A model generated the notes under the pieces. That model was not told where the DNA came from. It was given only the letters and a program-made list of their open reading frames with translations, and searched no databases. A DNA stretch of 64,000 nt from NCBI GenBank assembly GCA_965199725.1, contig OZ241321.1, positions 248,001-312,000 on the forward strand, in the 5' to 3' direction. The position numbers and the translations under genes are program-made. Below are positions 19,163-28,862 of this stretch, piece after piece; within the stretch, counting starts at the first letter, position 1; each line of letters opens with the position of its first letter. This DNA is from G965199725 sp965199725. GTDB lineage: Bacteria > Pseudomonadota > Gammaproteobacteria > Nitrosococcales > Methylophagaceae.

Positions 19163-22100
19163 ATGCGCAACTACCACACCACTGACCTCACTTTCTTTAC
19201 CAACGAGCAAAATCAAACTCTACTGGATCGCTTTAAGGCTAACTTAAAAGATACGGCACTGTTTGATGTACTGGTCGGTTATTTTCGTGCCAGTGGCTTT
19301 GCGCAACTTAGTGATAGCATCGCCAGCACCCAAAAAACGCGGATACTGATCGGCATTGGCACTGATAGCATCACTAGCACAGCCATTGAGCAAACAAACA
19401 CACCAGAAGAGCTACCGCTGGAATCACACAAAAATACCAAAGCAACTTATCGGCAGAATCTGATCGCAGAAATAGACAATACTAAGGCTGACGACGCTGG
19501 GCTAGAAAAAGGCATCCGGCAATTTATTGAATTGACTAAACAAAAAAGGCTGGAAATTCGTGCCTTTCCTTCGCGCGATATTCACGCCAAAGTCTATATT
19601 GGCCGCTTTGCTGAAAGCGACCGCGATTTTGGTTATGTAATTACCGGCTCTAGCAACTTTTCTTATGCTGGTTTGGTTGGCAATCGCGAGTTTAATGTTG
19701 AGCTAAAGCAACGCCATGATGTTGAGTTTGCCCTAGCTCAATTTGAGCAACTTTGGCATGAGTCAGTTGAGGTAACAGATACTTTTGTCGATACCATCAA
19801 CAACAACACTTGGCTGAGTAATACTATCACGCCCTATGAACTATATCTCAAGTTGATTTATGAGTACCTGCAAGAAGATATCAATTTGCAAGACAGCGTG
19901 GACGATATAGACCTGCCCGACGGCTTTATGCCGCTGGCCTATCAACGGCAGGCCGTGCAACAGGCATTAAAAAAGCTGCGCGAGTACAACGGTGTATTTT
20001 TAGCTGATGTGGTAGGGCTGGGCAAAACCTTTATTGCTGCTCAACTTTTACAGCAGGTCAGAGGAAAAATTCTGGTGATCTGCCCACCGGCATTGCAGGA
20101 TTACTGGAATGATGCCCTGCAAGATTTTCGCGTATCAGCAAAAATTGAGTCACTCGGTAAACTGGAGAGCGTGCAGACCAACATCTACAATACTGGCCGC
20201 ACTTACAGCCATATTGTGGTGGACGAAGCACACCGCTTTCGCAATGACAGTACCCAATCCTATGCCCACCTACTAGAAATATGTCGTAATAAAAAGGTGA
20301 TCTTAATTACAGCCACTGCATTAAACAATCGTATTGACGATATAGCCGCCCAACTTGGGCTGTTTCAAAAACCTAAACAATCCACCATTCCCGGTGTACC
20401 TAATTTAGAACAATTTTTTAACAACCTAAAAAAACAGCTAAAAGGTCTGGAAAAAGATAGTCCTGAATACCAGCAAAAAATCAACAGCATCAGTACCACA
20501 ATCCGTGAAAAAGTGCTCAAACATGTAATGGTCAGACGTACCCGCACTGATGTGATCACCTACTTCAAACAGGATATTGAACAACAAGGGCTGAAGTTTC
20601 CCCAAGTGCAAGCACCAGCGCGCATTGTCTACCAATTCAGAGACAAAACAGAAACTACTTTTAGCGATACTATAACGCAATTAAAAGCGTTTCAGTACGC
20701 GCGCTATACCCCGCTTTTGTACTACACTGGCGATCTCAGTGACTTTGAACGTCAGCAACAGAAAAACATTGGCGGCTTTATGAGAACCATGCTGATCAAA
20801 CGCCTAGAGAGCAGTTTTTATGCCTTTAAGCAAACCATTGGTCGTTTTATTGATTCTTATGACAAGTTTATTGCTATGTACCATAAAGGTACAGTGTATA
20901 TCAGCAAGGCGGTAGATGTTTATGACTTACTGGACAACGACTCACTGGAAATACTGGAAAATCTGGTAACCGAGAAGGAAGTCGAGGCCTACTCAAACGA
21001 TCAATTTAAGCCAGCATTTATTGATCATTTAAATAATGACTTCAATACCTTAAAGCAAATAAAACAAAACTGGAACAGCATCAATGACGACCCTAAACTA
21101 GCACGATTAATCGACACACTCCAGCAGAGTAAACAACTCAAACACAACAAGCCGGTGATTTTTACTGAATCACGCGAAACCGGCAGTTATCTGTTTGATA
21201 AGCTCAAGCAAGAATTTGCCAATCAGGTGTTATTTTACAGCAGCGATGGCGGTCAAACTGTTAACGGCAAACATGCTCCGGCAGCAGCACGCACACTGAT
21301 CAAGCAGAATTTTGACCCCAATAACAAGCAGCCACAAAATAATATCAACCTGCTCATCACCACTGATGTACTCGCCGAAGGGATCAACCTACACCGTAGC
21401 AACAGCATCATTAACTATGATCTGCCGTGGAATCCAGCACGGGTGATGCAGCGGGTTGGGCGGGTGAATCGCTTGGGCACCCAGCACCGCGAAATATTAA
21501 TTTGTAACTTTTTTCCCACCTCACAAGCGGATGAACATTTACAGCAGGAGACTAGCATCACCAATAAAATAAAACTGTTCCATAACATGATGGGTGAGGA
21601 CGCCCAATACCTCACTGAGGGAGAGCAAATTGCCAGCCAGCAACTGTTTGATGCCTTAGAAAACCCTGCTACCTATAACGATGAAAATGGCGAGCCAGAC
21701 TCCGAGCTCAAATATCTACAAATCATCCGTAACCTGCGCGATCACCAACCCGAATTATTTGCCCGAATCAAACAATTACCGAAAAAAGCCCGTACTGGTC
21801 GAAAAGTTCCTAGATTACGGCAAGATGCATTACTGACCTTTATCCGCATCGGCGCGTTGAAAAAGTTTTACGTAAACAGCGGCAACGAAAAGCCATGAAC
21901 TCGCCTTTGTGGAAGCTGCCGAAAAATTGCAATGTAAGCCCGATACCCCACGCCAACCTATTCCGCCCCATTATTATAATTGGCTCACCATTAACAAGCA
22001 GGGTTTTGAGCAAGACAGCATGACCGATGATACTCCTGCTAACAAGGGCGGTCAATCCAATACTAGCTATATTGAACGGCGGCTGAAAGACAAAGCCTTG

Positions 22101-22367
22101 AGCCAGTATCAAGGCTTTACCGACAATGACGATCATTTTATTAAAGGTGTTCAAACTCTGCTTAAACAGGGTAGGCTAGCCAAAAAGACGGCGCAAACTA
22201 TTAAAAAAGCATTGGAACAAACCCTTGATCCACTAAAAGTGCTGGCCATTTTGCGCAAAGATATCCCCCATGTGGACGAGACAGGCGAATCTCATGCAGC
22301 TGGCAACACAGCTAATGCCAAGCGTGAGATTATTCTGTCTGCGTATCAAATAGCGGACAAAAATTAA
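19163..22367 (+). pseudogene. PLD-nuclease/SNF2 helicase of a restriction-like locus, broken by a one-base frameshift
   Basis: About 1,068 codons in two frames. Part 1 (19163-21898, 911 residues) has an N-terminal phospholipase-D-type nuclease domain (about 1-210; IHAKVYIG followed by TGSSNFSYAGL, an HxK plus GSSN pattern). A SNF2/DEAH helicase follows: ADVVGLGKTFIAA, VVDEAHRFRN, LITATALNN, then the C-terminal lobe TTDVLAEGINLHRS and NPARVMQRVGRVNRLGT. Part 2 (21909-22367) continues smoothly in the +1 frame (HELAFVEAAEKLQC). One extra base, most simply in the A run at 21888-21891, explains the break. The last ~150 residues carry a helical region ending DPLKVLAILRKDIP. The methyltransferase gene starts 16 bases downstream. 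It may be a true pseudogene or a sequencing error. Confidence 0.85.
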
Positions 22368-22383
22368 TACTCACTAAACCACC

Positions 22384-25300
22384 ATGAATAAAGAACAAGC
22401 CCGAAACATGCTTCGCCAAGTTTTTTCAGAATCCTTTAACCGCCAGCAATACGAGCAGTTTCTCACCAACCTACTAGGTGAGATAACGCCCGGTTCACGC
22501 GCGAGTAAACACTACAGCGGCACTTACATACCCAATGCCTACCAACAACAAGTCAAACAATATTGGTGTTTGGGTAAATATATTGACCCAAACAAAAATG
22601 TATGCGACTTGCAAGTGGTACAGGTCAAACACGCCAGCAGCCTGACCAAAGCCCGCGCTGCCTTGCGTAACTTTGCGGTGAACCGTCTTAAGCAATTTGA
22701 TAAAGAGACTGGTTTATTTGCTTTTTATGCGACAGATGATAACGGAGCAGACTGGCGCTTTTCCTTCGTTAAAATTGAGTATTCGGCCTATCAGGATAAT
22801 AAAAGCGGCACAGTTAAAAACTACACAACACTGACCCCAGCCAAACGTTACTCTTTTTTACTAGGCAAATACGAGTACAGCCACACTGCAGCCAGCCAAG
22901 TTTTGCCCCTGCTAGAAGACAGCGATAACAAGCCCACACTAAAGCAACTGGAGGATGCCTTTAGCGTTGACAGAGTTACCGATGAATTTTTTCGCCAGTA
23001 TAAAAATTTATTTGATAAACTGGTTGAGCACCTGCAATCACAACCCTATTTTCAGCAACAGTCAAATAGCGAGCAAGCGATGTATCGCTTTGCCAAAAAA
23101 CTGCTTGGTCAGATCGTATTTTTATATTTTTTACAGAAAAAGGGCTGGCTGGGGGTGGCTAAAAACGATAACTGGGGCGATGGCCCACGCGACTTTTTGC
23201 GCCAGCAGTTTCAGGCAACTACCGCAAAAGGTGAACACTATTACCATGACTTTATGCAATATCTGTTTTATGAAGCATTGGCTAATGAACGCAAAAACCA
23301 GACTGATCTGAGCTAATACAAACGCTTTAATTACCGCATTCCTTTTTTGAACGGCGGCCTGTTTGAAGCCGACTATGGCTGGAAAAATAGCCCCATTGAT
23401 TTACCTAACCATGTCTTTAGTAATACCTGTCCAGATGCAGCAGGCGGCAATAGCGGCAGCGGTATCTTGGATGTGTTTGACCGCTACAACTTCACCATCA
23501 AAGAAGACGAACCACTGGAAAAAGAAGTGGCTGTTGATCCAGAAATGCTTGGCAAAGTGTTTGAAAACATGCTGGAGGTTAAAGAGCGCAAACGTAAAGG
23601 CGCGTTTTACACCCCGCGCGAGATTGTCCATTACATGTGTCAGGAAAGCTTAATCCACTATCTGGATAACCACTTTAACCCTGCTTGCAACTGGAGGGGG
23701 CCTGCCCAACGACAAGACTCACTGCTGGGTAATCTCAATAGTCATTCTAATAACCAAATAACACTTAGCAAAGCGCAACCCGCCATCTCTAAAGACGATT
23801 TAATTACATTGATTCGCAGGGGTAACTTAGCTCTAGAAAACGACCAGCAGGTGATCAAAAGTGGCAAAGAAACCGATCGCTATTTATTCCAGCTACCAAA
23901 GAGTGTGCGGCAGCACGCCCAAGCGATAGATGATGCCCTGGCCGATATAAAAGTGTGCGACCCAGCCATTGGCTCCGGTGCCTTTGCGGTAGGATTACTG
24001 CATGAGATAGTTGGTACGCGGCAAAACCTAGCAACACACAACGGCAACCAAAAAACGGCCTATCAGCTTAAGCGCCACACTATCCAAAACAGCATCTACG
24101 GAGTAGATAAGGATGAATCAGCCATTGACATCGCCCGCCTTAGGCTATGGTTATCGCTGATTGTGGATGTGAACAAGACTACAGCGATATTGAAGCGCTA
24201 CCCAACTTAGATTATAAAATCATGGCAGGTGACTCCTTGATCGGTTTTCCAGCAAAGTGGAACAGCCCCAATTTTAAGCAACTGGAGAACTTAAAAGCCC
24301 AATTTTTTAGCGCCACTGACAAAGCAGAAAAAGTCCGACTAAAAACAGCCATCGACCAGCAGGTCCAGCAGAACATGACTAATTCTAAAGGAGTCTTTGG
24401 TTACCCGGTGACTTTTGATTTTCGGCTGATGTTCTCAGAGGTCTGGCACAAAAAAGGAGGGTTTGATCTGATACTTGGCAACCCGCCCTATGTACAGATT
24501 CAAACATTCAGCGGCCAGCCAATCCAAGACTACTGGAAAAAGCAAAACTACCAGAGCTTTACTAAAACAGGTGATATTTACACTCTGTTTTACGAGCAGG
24601 GTTGGCGGTTGTTACGTAATGGCGGACTTTTGTGCTTTATTACCTCCAACAAATGGATGCGTGCTGCTTATGGCAAAAAGCTGCGCCAGTTTTTTGCCAC
24701 TGACACCGACACCCAGCCACTGCAGTTAATTGACTTTGGTGGTCATTAAGTATTCAAATCCGCCACTGTAGATACCAATATCCTGCTGCTAGCAAAAGCC
24801 CAAAATAAGCAAAGCATGCAAGCCTGCTTAATCAATCGCAGTTTTAGCCCCACTACTCCGCTGGAAAAATTTGTTGCAGATAGCTGTATTGAATTGACCA
24901 ATTATGGTGGTGAAAGCTGGATAGTGGCAGATAAAGCCCACCGCGCCATTAGAGAACGCATTGAACAAGTAGGTACCCCGCTGAAAAACTGGGATATTCA
25001 AATCAACTATGGCATTAAAACAGGCTATAACAAGGCCTTTATCATTGATACAAAAACAAGAGAGCGGATTTTAGCCACTTGCCAAAATGATGAGGAGAAA
25101 ATACGTACCACAGCGATGATTAAACCCATATTACGCGGTAGAGATATTAAAAAATATCAGGCACAGTGGGCGGGATTATGGTTGATTTTTATTCCATGGC
25201 ATTTTCCTTTACAAAAGGATAATTCTATTACAGGAAACTCACAAAAAGCTGAAAATATATTTAAGAAAGAATATCCTGCTATCTACAATCATTTATTAAA

Positions 25301-25988
25301 ATATAAAGAAGTATTATCAAAAAGAAATAAAGCAGAAACAGGCATCCGTTATGAATGGTATACTTTGCAAAGATGCGCTAATACCTACTACCCAGAATTC
25401 GCCAAAGAGAAAATTGTTTGGCAAAGAATTACACAAGAACCTACTTTCTGTATATCTCCTAACAATCAATTAGTTTTAGATAGCATGGCGTTTCTATCTT
25501 CCTTTCATAAAAGGACAGGTAGATATATTTTATCGATTCTTAACTCTAAGCTAGTTGCTTATTGGGTCGATAAAAATGTCCATCAATATGGAAATACAGG
25601 ATACAGATTATCCAACCAATATGTAGAAGAAATTCCTATCCCCAAACTATCGGCAGAACAGCAAAAACCGTTTGAATCATTGGTTGATTACATCTTGCTG
25701 ACAGCCGCAACAAATAACCCAAGCCCAGCAGCCCGCTATTTTGAAAAAATCATAGATGCTTTGGTGTATCAGCTCTATTTCCCGCAAGAACTTAAAGCTG
25801 CTGGCAAAATCGTATTGCCGCATTTAGGCAATCTGCCAGCACTAAGCGATACGATGAGCGAAGCTGCTAAATTAGCAATAATTAAAGATGAATACCAGCG
25901 CTTAAGCCACCCCGACCACCCAGTACCGCACATCCTAGATACCCTCCATGAAATAGAGGTGGTACACACCATCTTGCACCGCTGTTAA
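22384..25988 (+). pseudogene. Eco57I-like DNA adenine methyltransferase of the same locus, with two in-frame stops and a frameshift
   Basis: About 1,200 codons in four open pieces that read as one protein. The N-terminal ~310 residues end at an in-frame TAA (23314-23316); reading continues YKRFNYRIPFLNGGLFEADY. The catalytic core follows: FYTPREIVHYMC, motif I DPAIGSGAFAVGLLHEI, then IYGVDKDESAIDIARLRLWL. A one-base loss near 24165-24172 shifts frame to EQDYSDIEALPNLDYKIMAG, then motif IV LILGNPPYVQ and GDIYTLFYEQGWRLLRNGG. A second in-frame TAA (24747-24749, a CAA-like position) precedes VFKSATVDTNILLL. The last third resembles a TaqI/Eco57I-type target-recognition domain. NPPY indicates N6-adenine methylation. 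The three lesions make an active enzyme unlikely. Confidence 0.87.
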
Positions 25989-26023
25989 ACACTAATGGTC
26001 AATATCCTAGCATCGCGCCTATA

Positions 26024-27955
26024 TTAATGACCAGTAGCGGCAAAAAATGCGGCAACATCCTCGCTTTGTTGCGTCACTGGCATGGTTGGCGGCAAACTAT
26101 CCAAAAATACCTTACCGTAGCGTTTTGTTGATAGTCTTGGATCACACAATACCAGCACCCCGTAATCATTTGGATCACGAATTAAACGGCCAATCCCCTG
26201 CTTAAGCCGAATGACAGCAGTTGGAATCTGCATTGATACAAACGGATTACCGCCGGCCTTTTTAAGCATTGCTATTCTTGCTTGTAATACTGGATCGGTG
26301 GGTGATTCAAACGGGATTCTGTCAATGATGACACAGACAAGTGCATCACCGCGCACATCGACTCCTTCCCAGAAGCTGTTAGTGCCCAAAAGTACCGCAT
26401 TACCATAATCACGAAATTTGTCCACTAACGTTGACTTTGCTGCACTACCCTGCACCAGCAATGGATAATCCGTCTGCTGCTTTAATATATCAGCCACATG
26501 GTACATAGCGCGATAACTGGTAAATAAAATAAACGTACGACCTTTACTGTAGCTTATGATCTGCCTGGCAACATCTGCTATATGATCGCTGTAATCATCA
26601 TGGTTGGGCTCTATTGGAATGGCGGGCAGATAGACTAAACTTTGCGCGGCAAAATCAAAAGGACTTGGCCAGATTTTAGTATCAGTATCATCAATGCCAA
26701 GCTGATCAATAAAACTGTCAAACTGATCTGCCACTGTTAATGTCGCTGATGTAAATACCCACGATCGCTGGCCATCATCCATCCAGTTTTGCATGTGCTG
26801 ACTAATATCAAGCGGTGTTGCATGCAGGATAACACCATTAGCGCGAATATCTGCCCACAAAACCAGTTCATCATGTGTTTGTTTTTTGGTGGCAAAGAGT
26901 GTCAGTGTATTGATTAACGTATCACAGCGATTATAGCACTGCTCCAGCCCGCTACTACGCTCTGCTGCCAGTTCAAGCTGACCAGCCAAACCTTTAAGAG
27001 AAGCAATAAGATCAGCGAACTTTTCGTTGACGACTGACCTTTCATGTAAATAATACCAGGGTGCACGTTGCACCTTGTCACCAAGGCTGATAATAAAGCG
27101 ATGCAATACTATCTTGAGCTTATCTGCCGATTCACCAATGGCGGCCATATCTTCAGCACCCTGCTGCATTTCACGGGTGCTGTCAGCACAAAGCTCCCGT
27201 AACTGATAGCTACTGACACGCACACCTAAAAATTGTGCAGCAACATTCGGCAATTGATGCGCTTCATCAATAATATAAGCATCAGCACTGGGCAATACCT
27301 CGCCCTGACTGGTTGCCTTTACCATCATGTCAGACATTAATAAGTGATGATTAATTACCACAATGTCAGCTTCCTGCGCTTTTTTACGCGCCTCAGTGAT
27401 AAAACAATCATGGTAATCTGGGCACTTCTGATTGAGACAATTATCCACTGTTGAGGTCACTTTTGGCCACAAACCTGAATCATCTGCTAATACATTACTT
27501 GTACTTAAATCACCACTTTTTGTTTTTTCTGCCCATTCGGTTAGCACCTGCAATTTAGCTTGATGTGATTTTTGCGCTGTATCTCCGCGCGCCATATTAA
27601 GCCGATAAAGACATAAATAATTACTACGCCCCTTTAATAGTGAAGCACGAAAAGCTACACCCAATGCTTTTTTTAATACTGGTAAATCCTTGTTAAAAAG
27701 CTGATCCTGCAAATTTCTGGTGCCAGTGGAAATAAACACTTTACAGCCTGATAAGATAGCAGGCGCTAAATAAGCATAGGTTTTACCAGTACCCGTGCCC
27801 GCTTCTGTAATTAACACAGTCTTTTCGGTCAGTGCCTGCCAGACCGTTTCAGCCATTTCCAATTGCTGTTTGCGCGGTGCATAGTCAACAACATGTTGCG
27901 ATAATAATCCTTGCCTACTGAATATCTCTTTAAACTGCTGCTGCACCTTACGCAC
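26024..27955 (-). CDS. DinG/YoaA-family ATP-dependent DNA helicase
   Basis: A 643-residue superfamily 2, XPD-like helicase. Walker A is EAGTGTGKT (51-59), and DEAH is at about 230-233 in YIIDEAHQLPN. Four cysteines (about 115, 173, 178 and 184) between these motifs match the 4Fe-4S cluster of the family. C-terminal motifs include LLGTNSFWEGVDVRGDAL and RLKQGIGRLIRDPNDYGV. Length and layout fit YoaA (636 in E. coli) better than the longer DinG. Such helicases unwind damaged or blocked DNA 5' to 3'. The assigned start is GTG; a second GTG three codons later is possible. It converges with the decayed methyltransferase gene. Confidence 0.9.
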   Translation of the reverse strand: MRKVQQQFKEIFSRQGLLSQHVVDYAPRKQQLEMAETVWQALTEKTVLITEAGTGTGKTYAYLAPAILSGCKVFISTGTRNLQDQLFNKDLPVLKKALGVAFRASLLKGRSNYLCLYRLNMARGDTAQKSHQAKLQVLTEWAEKTKSGDLSTSNVLADDSGLWPKVTSTVDNCLNQKCPDYHDCFITEARKKAQEADIVVINHHLLMSDMMVKATSQGEVLPSADAYIIDEAHQLPNVAAQFLGVRVSSYQLRELCADSTREMQQGAEDMAAIGESADKLKIVLHRFIISLGDKVQRAPWYYLHERSVVNEKFADLIASLKGLAGQLELAAERSSGLEQCYNRCDTLINTLTLFATKKQTHDELVLWADIRANGVILHATPLDISQHMQNWMDDGQRSWVFTSATLTVADQFDSFIDQLGIDDTDTKIWPSPFDFAAQSLVYLPAIPIEPNHDDYSDHIADVARQIISYSKGRTFILFTSYRAMYHVADILKQQTDYPLLVQGSAAKSTLVDKFRDYGNAVLLGTNSFWEGVDVRGDALVCVIIDRIPFESPTDPVLQARIAMLKKAGGNPFVSMQIPTAVIRLKQGIGRLIRDPNDYGVLVLCDPRLSTKRYGKVFLDSLPPTMPVTQQSEDVAAFFAATGH

Positions 27956-28182
27956 CTAAATTATTTTTTAAGCAAAATAGGGGGTACTGACTACTCCTGC
28001 TGGCATTTTAAGGTAAGCGCGGTGGATGAGAATCTTTTCATTACCCTTATTGGGCGGCGCGCTCACGGTTGCATGACAATTATGCTAATAATGACAATCA
28101 CAGTTCAATTAAGATAAAGCTATAGCAGTGCCCCTAACAAGGTACAGTATTTTAATAGCCCTTCTAATTTATTCATCGTTAC

Positions 28183-28548
28183 TCAGGTGCTCAACAAGGT
28201 GCGCACTTCTTCAAGATAGGCCATCATTGCATGAACAAGCTGTTTGTTATCGTCAGTACTTTTTAGCTGTGCTTTGTTATCACTATCGCTAAGATATTGG
28301 CGCGCGCCACTGATAGTAAAACCCTGTTCATATAATAAAACATAAATATCGCGAATTAACTGAATATCCTGCCTCTGATAATAACGCCGATTGCCCCGCC
28401 GTCTCGCTGGTTTTATCTGAGTAAATTCTTGCCCCCAATAGCGCAGTACATGAGGTTTGACGCCGCATAATTCACTGACTTCACTGATTGTAAAGTAACG
28501 TTTGGTAGGAATAGGCAACAGCACTTTGTTACTGCTTCTATCGAGCAT
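28183..28548 (-). CDS. MerR-family transcriptional regulator next to ihfA
   Basis: About 121 residues. The helix-turn-helix reads [23 protein letters not shown] with following GQEF, the MerR signature, then [35 protein letters not shown]. The C-terminal coil is short with no cysteines, so it is not a metal sensor of the classical type. A MerR gene in this place, directly after ihfA and before a tRNA or the end of the operon, is typical of pseudomonads and relatives; its targets are unknown. Three in-frame Met codons (28557, 28554, 28548) could start it; all overlap the end of ihfA by 11-20 bases, so it is translationally coupled. Confidence 0.88.
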   Translation of the reverse strand: MLDRSSNKVLLPIPTKRYFTISEVSELCGVKPHVLRYWGQEFTQIKPARRRGNRRYYQRQDIQLIRDIYVLLYEQGFTISGARQYLSDSDNKAQLKSTDDNKQLVHAMMAYLEEVRTLLST

Positions 28549-28828
28549 AACCATCAATTCTTGCCTTTAATTTTTGCCCTGGTTTGAAGGTAACAACACG
28601 GCGCGAAGTAATAGCAACTTCCTCGCCTGTTTTTGGGTTTCTGCCAGGTCGTTCGGCCTTATCTCTAAGTTCAAAATTACCAAAACTGGACAATTTAACT
28701 TGTTCACCTGATTCTAACTTGGATCGTATCTGTTCAAAAAACATTTCAACAAATTCTTTTGCCTCACTTTTGTTGAGACCCAACTCTTTATAAAGCTTCT
28801 CTATAATACCAGCTTTAGTTAATGTCAT
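28538..28828 (-). CDS. ihfA: integration host factor subunit alpha
   Basis: A 96-residue DNABII protein. [34 protein letters not shown] and the DNA-intercalating beta-arm [20 protein letters not shown] match IHF-alpha, with Pro at the arm tip. With IHF-beta it bends DNA sharply and helps sigma-54 promoters such as those served by PilR. GGGGGC seven bases before the ATG is a good ribosome site. It lies 34 bases after pheT, the standard order pheS-pheT-ihfA. Confidence 0.97.
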   Translation of the reverse strand: MTLTKAGIIEKLYKELGLNKSEAKEFVEMFFEQIRSKLESGEQVKLSSFGNFELRDKAERPGRNPKTGEEVAITSRRVVTFKPGQKLKARIDGYAR

Positions 28829-28862
28829 CGTCGCCCCCTATAAAAGCGTTGTTGTCTTACAT

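Noticed and set aside
21888..21891. Phase-variable homopolymer switching the helicase on and off
   Set aside because: A run of four A is too short for frequent slippage, and the partner gene has fixed lesions.
23314..24749. Programmed stop-codon readthrough or recoding in the methyltransferase gene
   Set aside because: Two TAA codons plus a frameshift, with no recoding structure visible, fit decay better; TAA is not a selenocysteine codon.
19163..25988. DISARM or BREX system
   Set aside because: PLD and SNF2 are fused in one chain, and no DrmA/DrmB-like or BrxC/PglZ-like gene is present; only the methylase type is shared.
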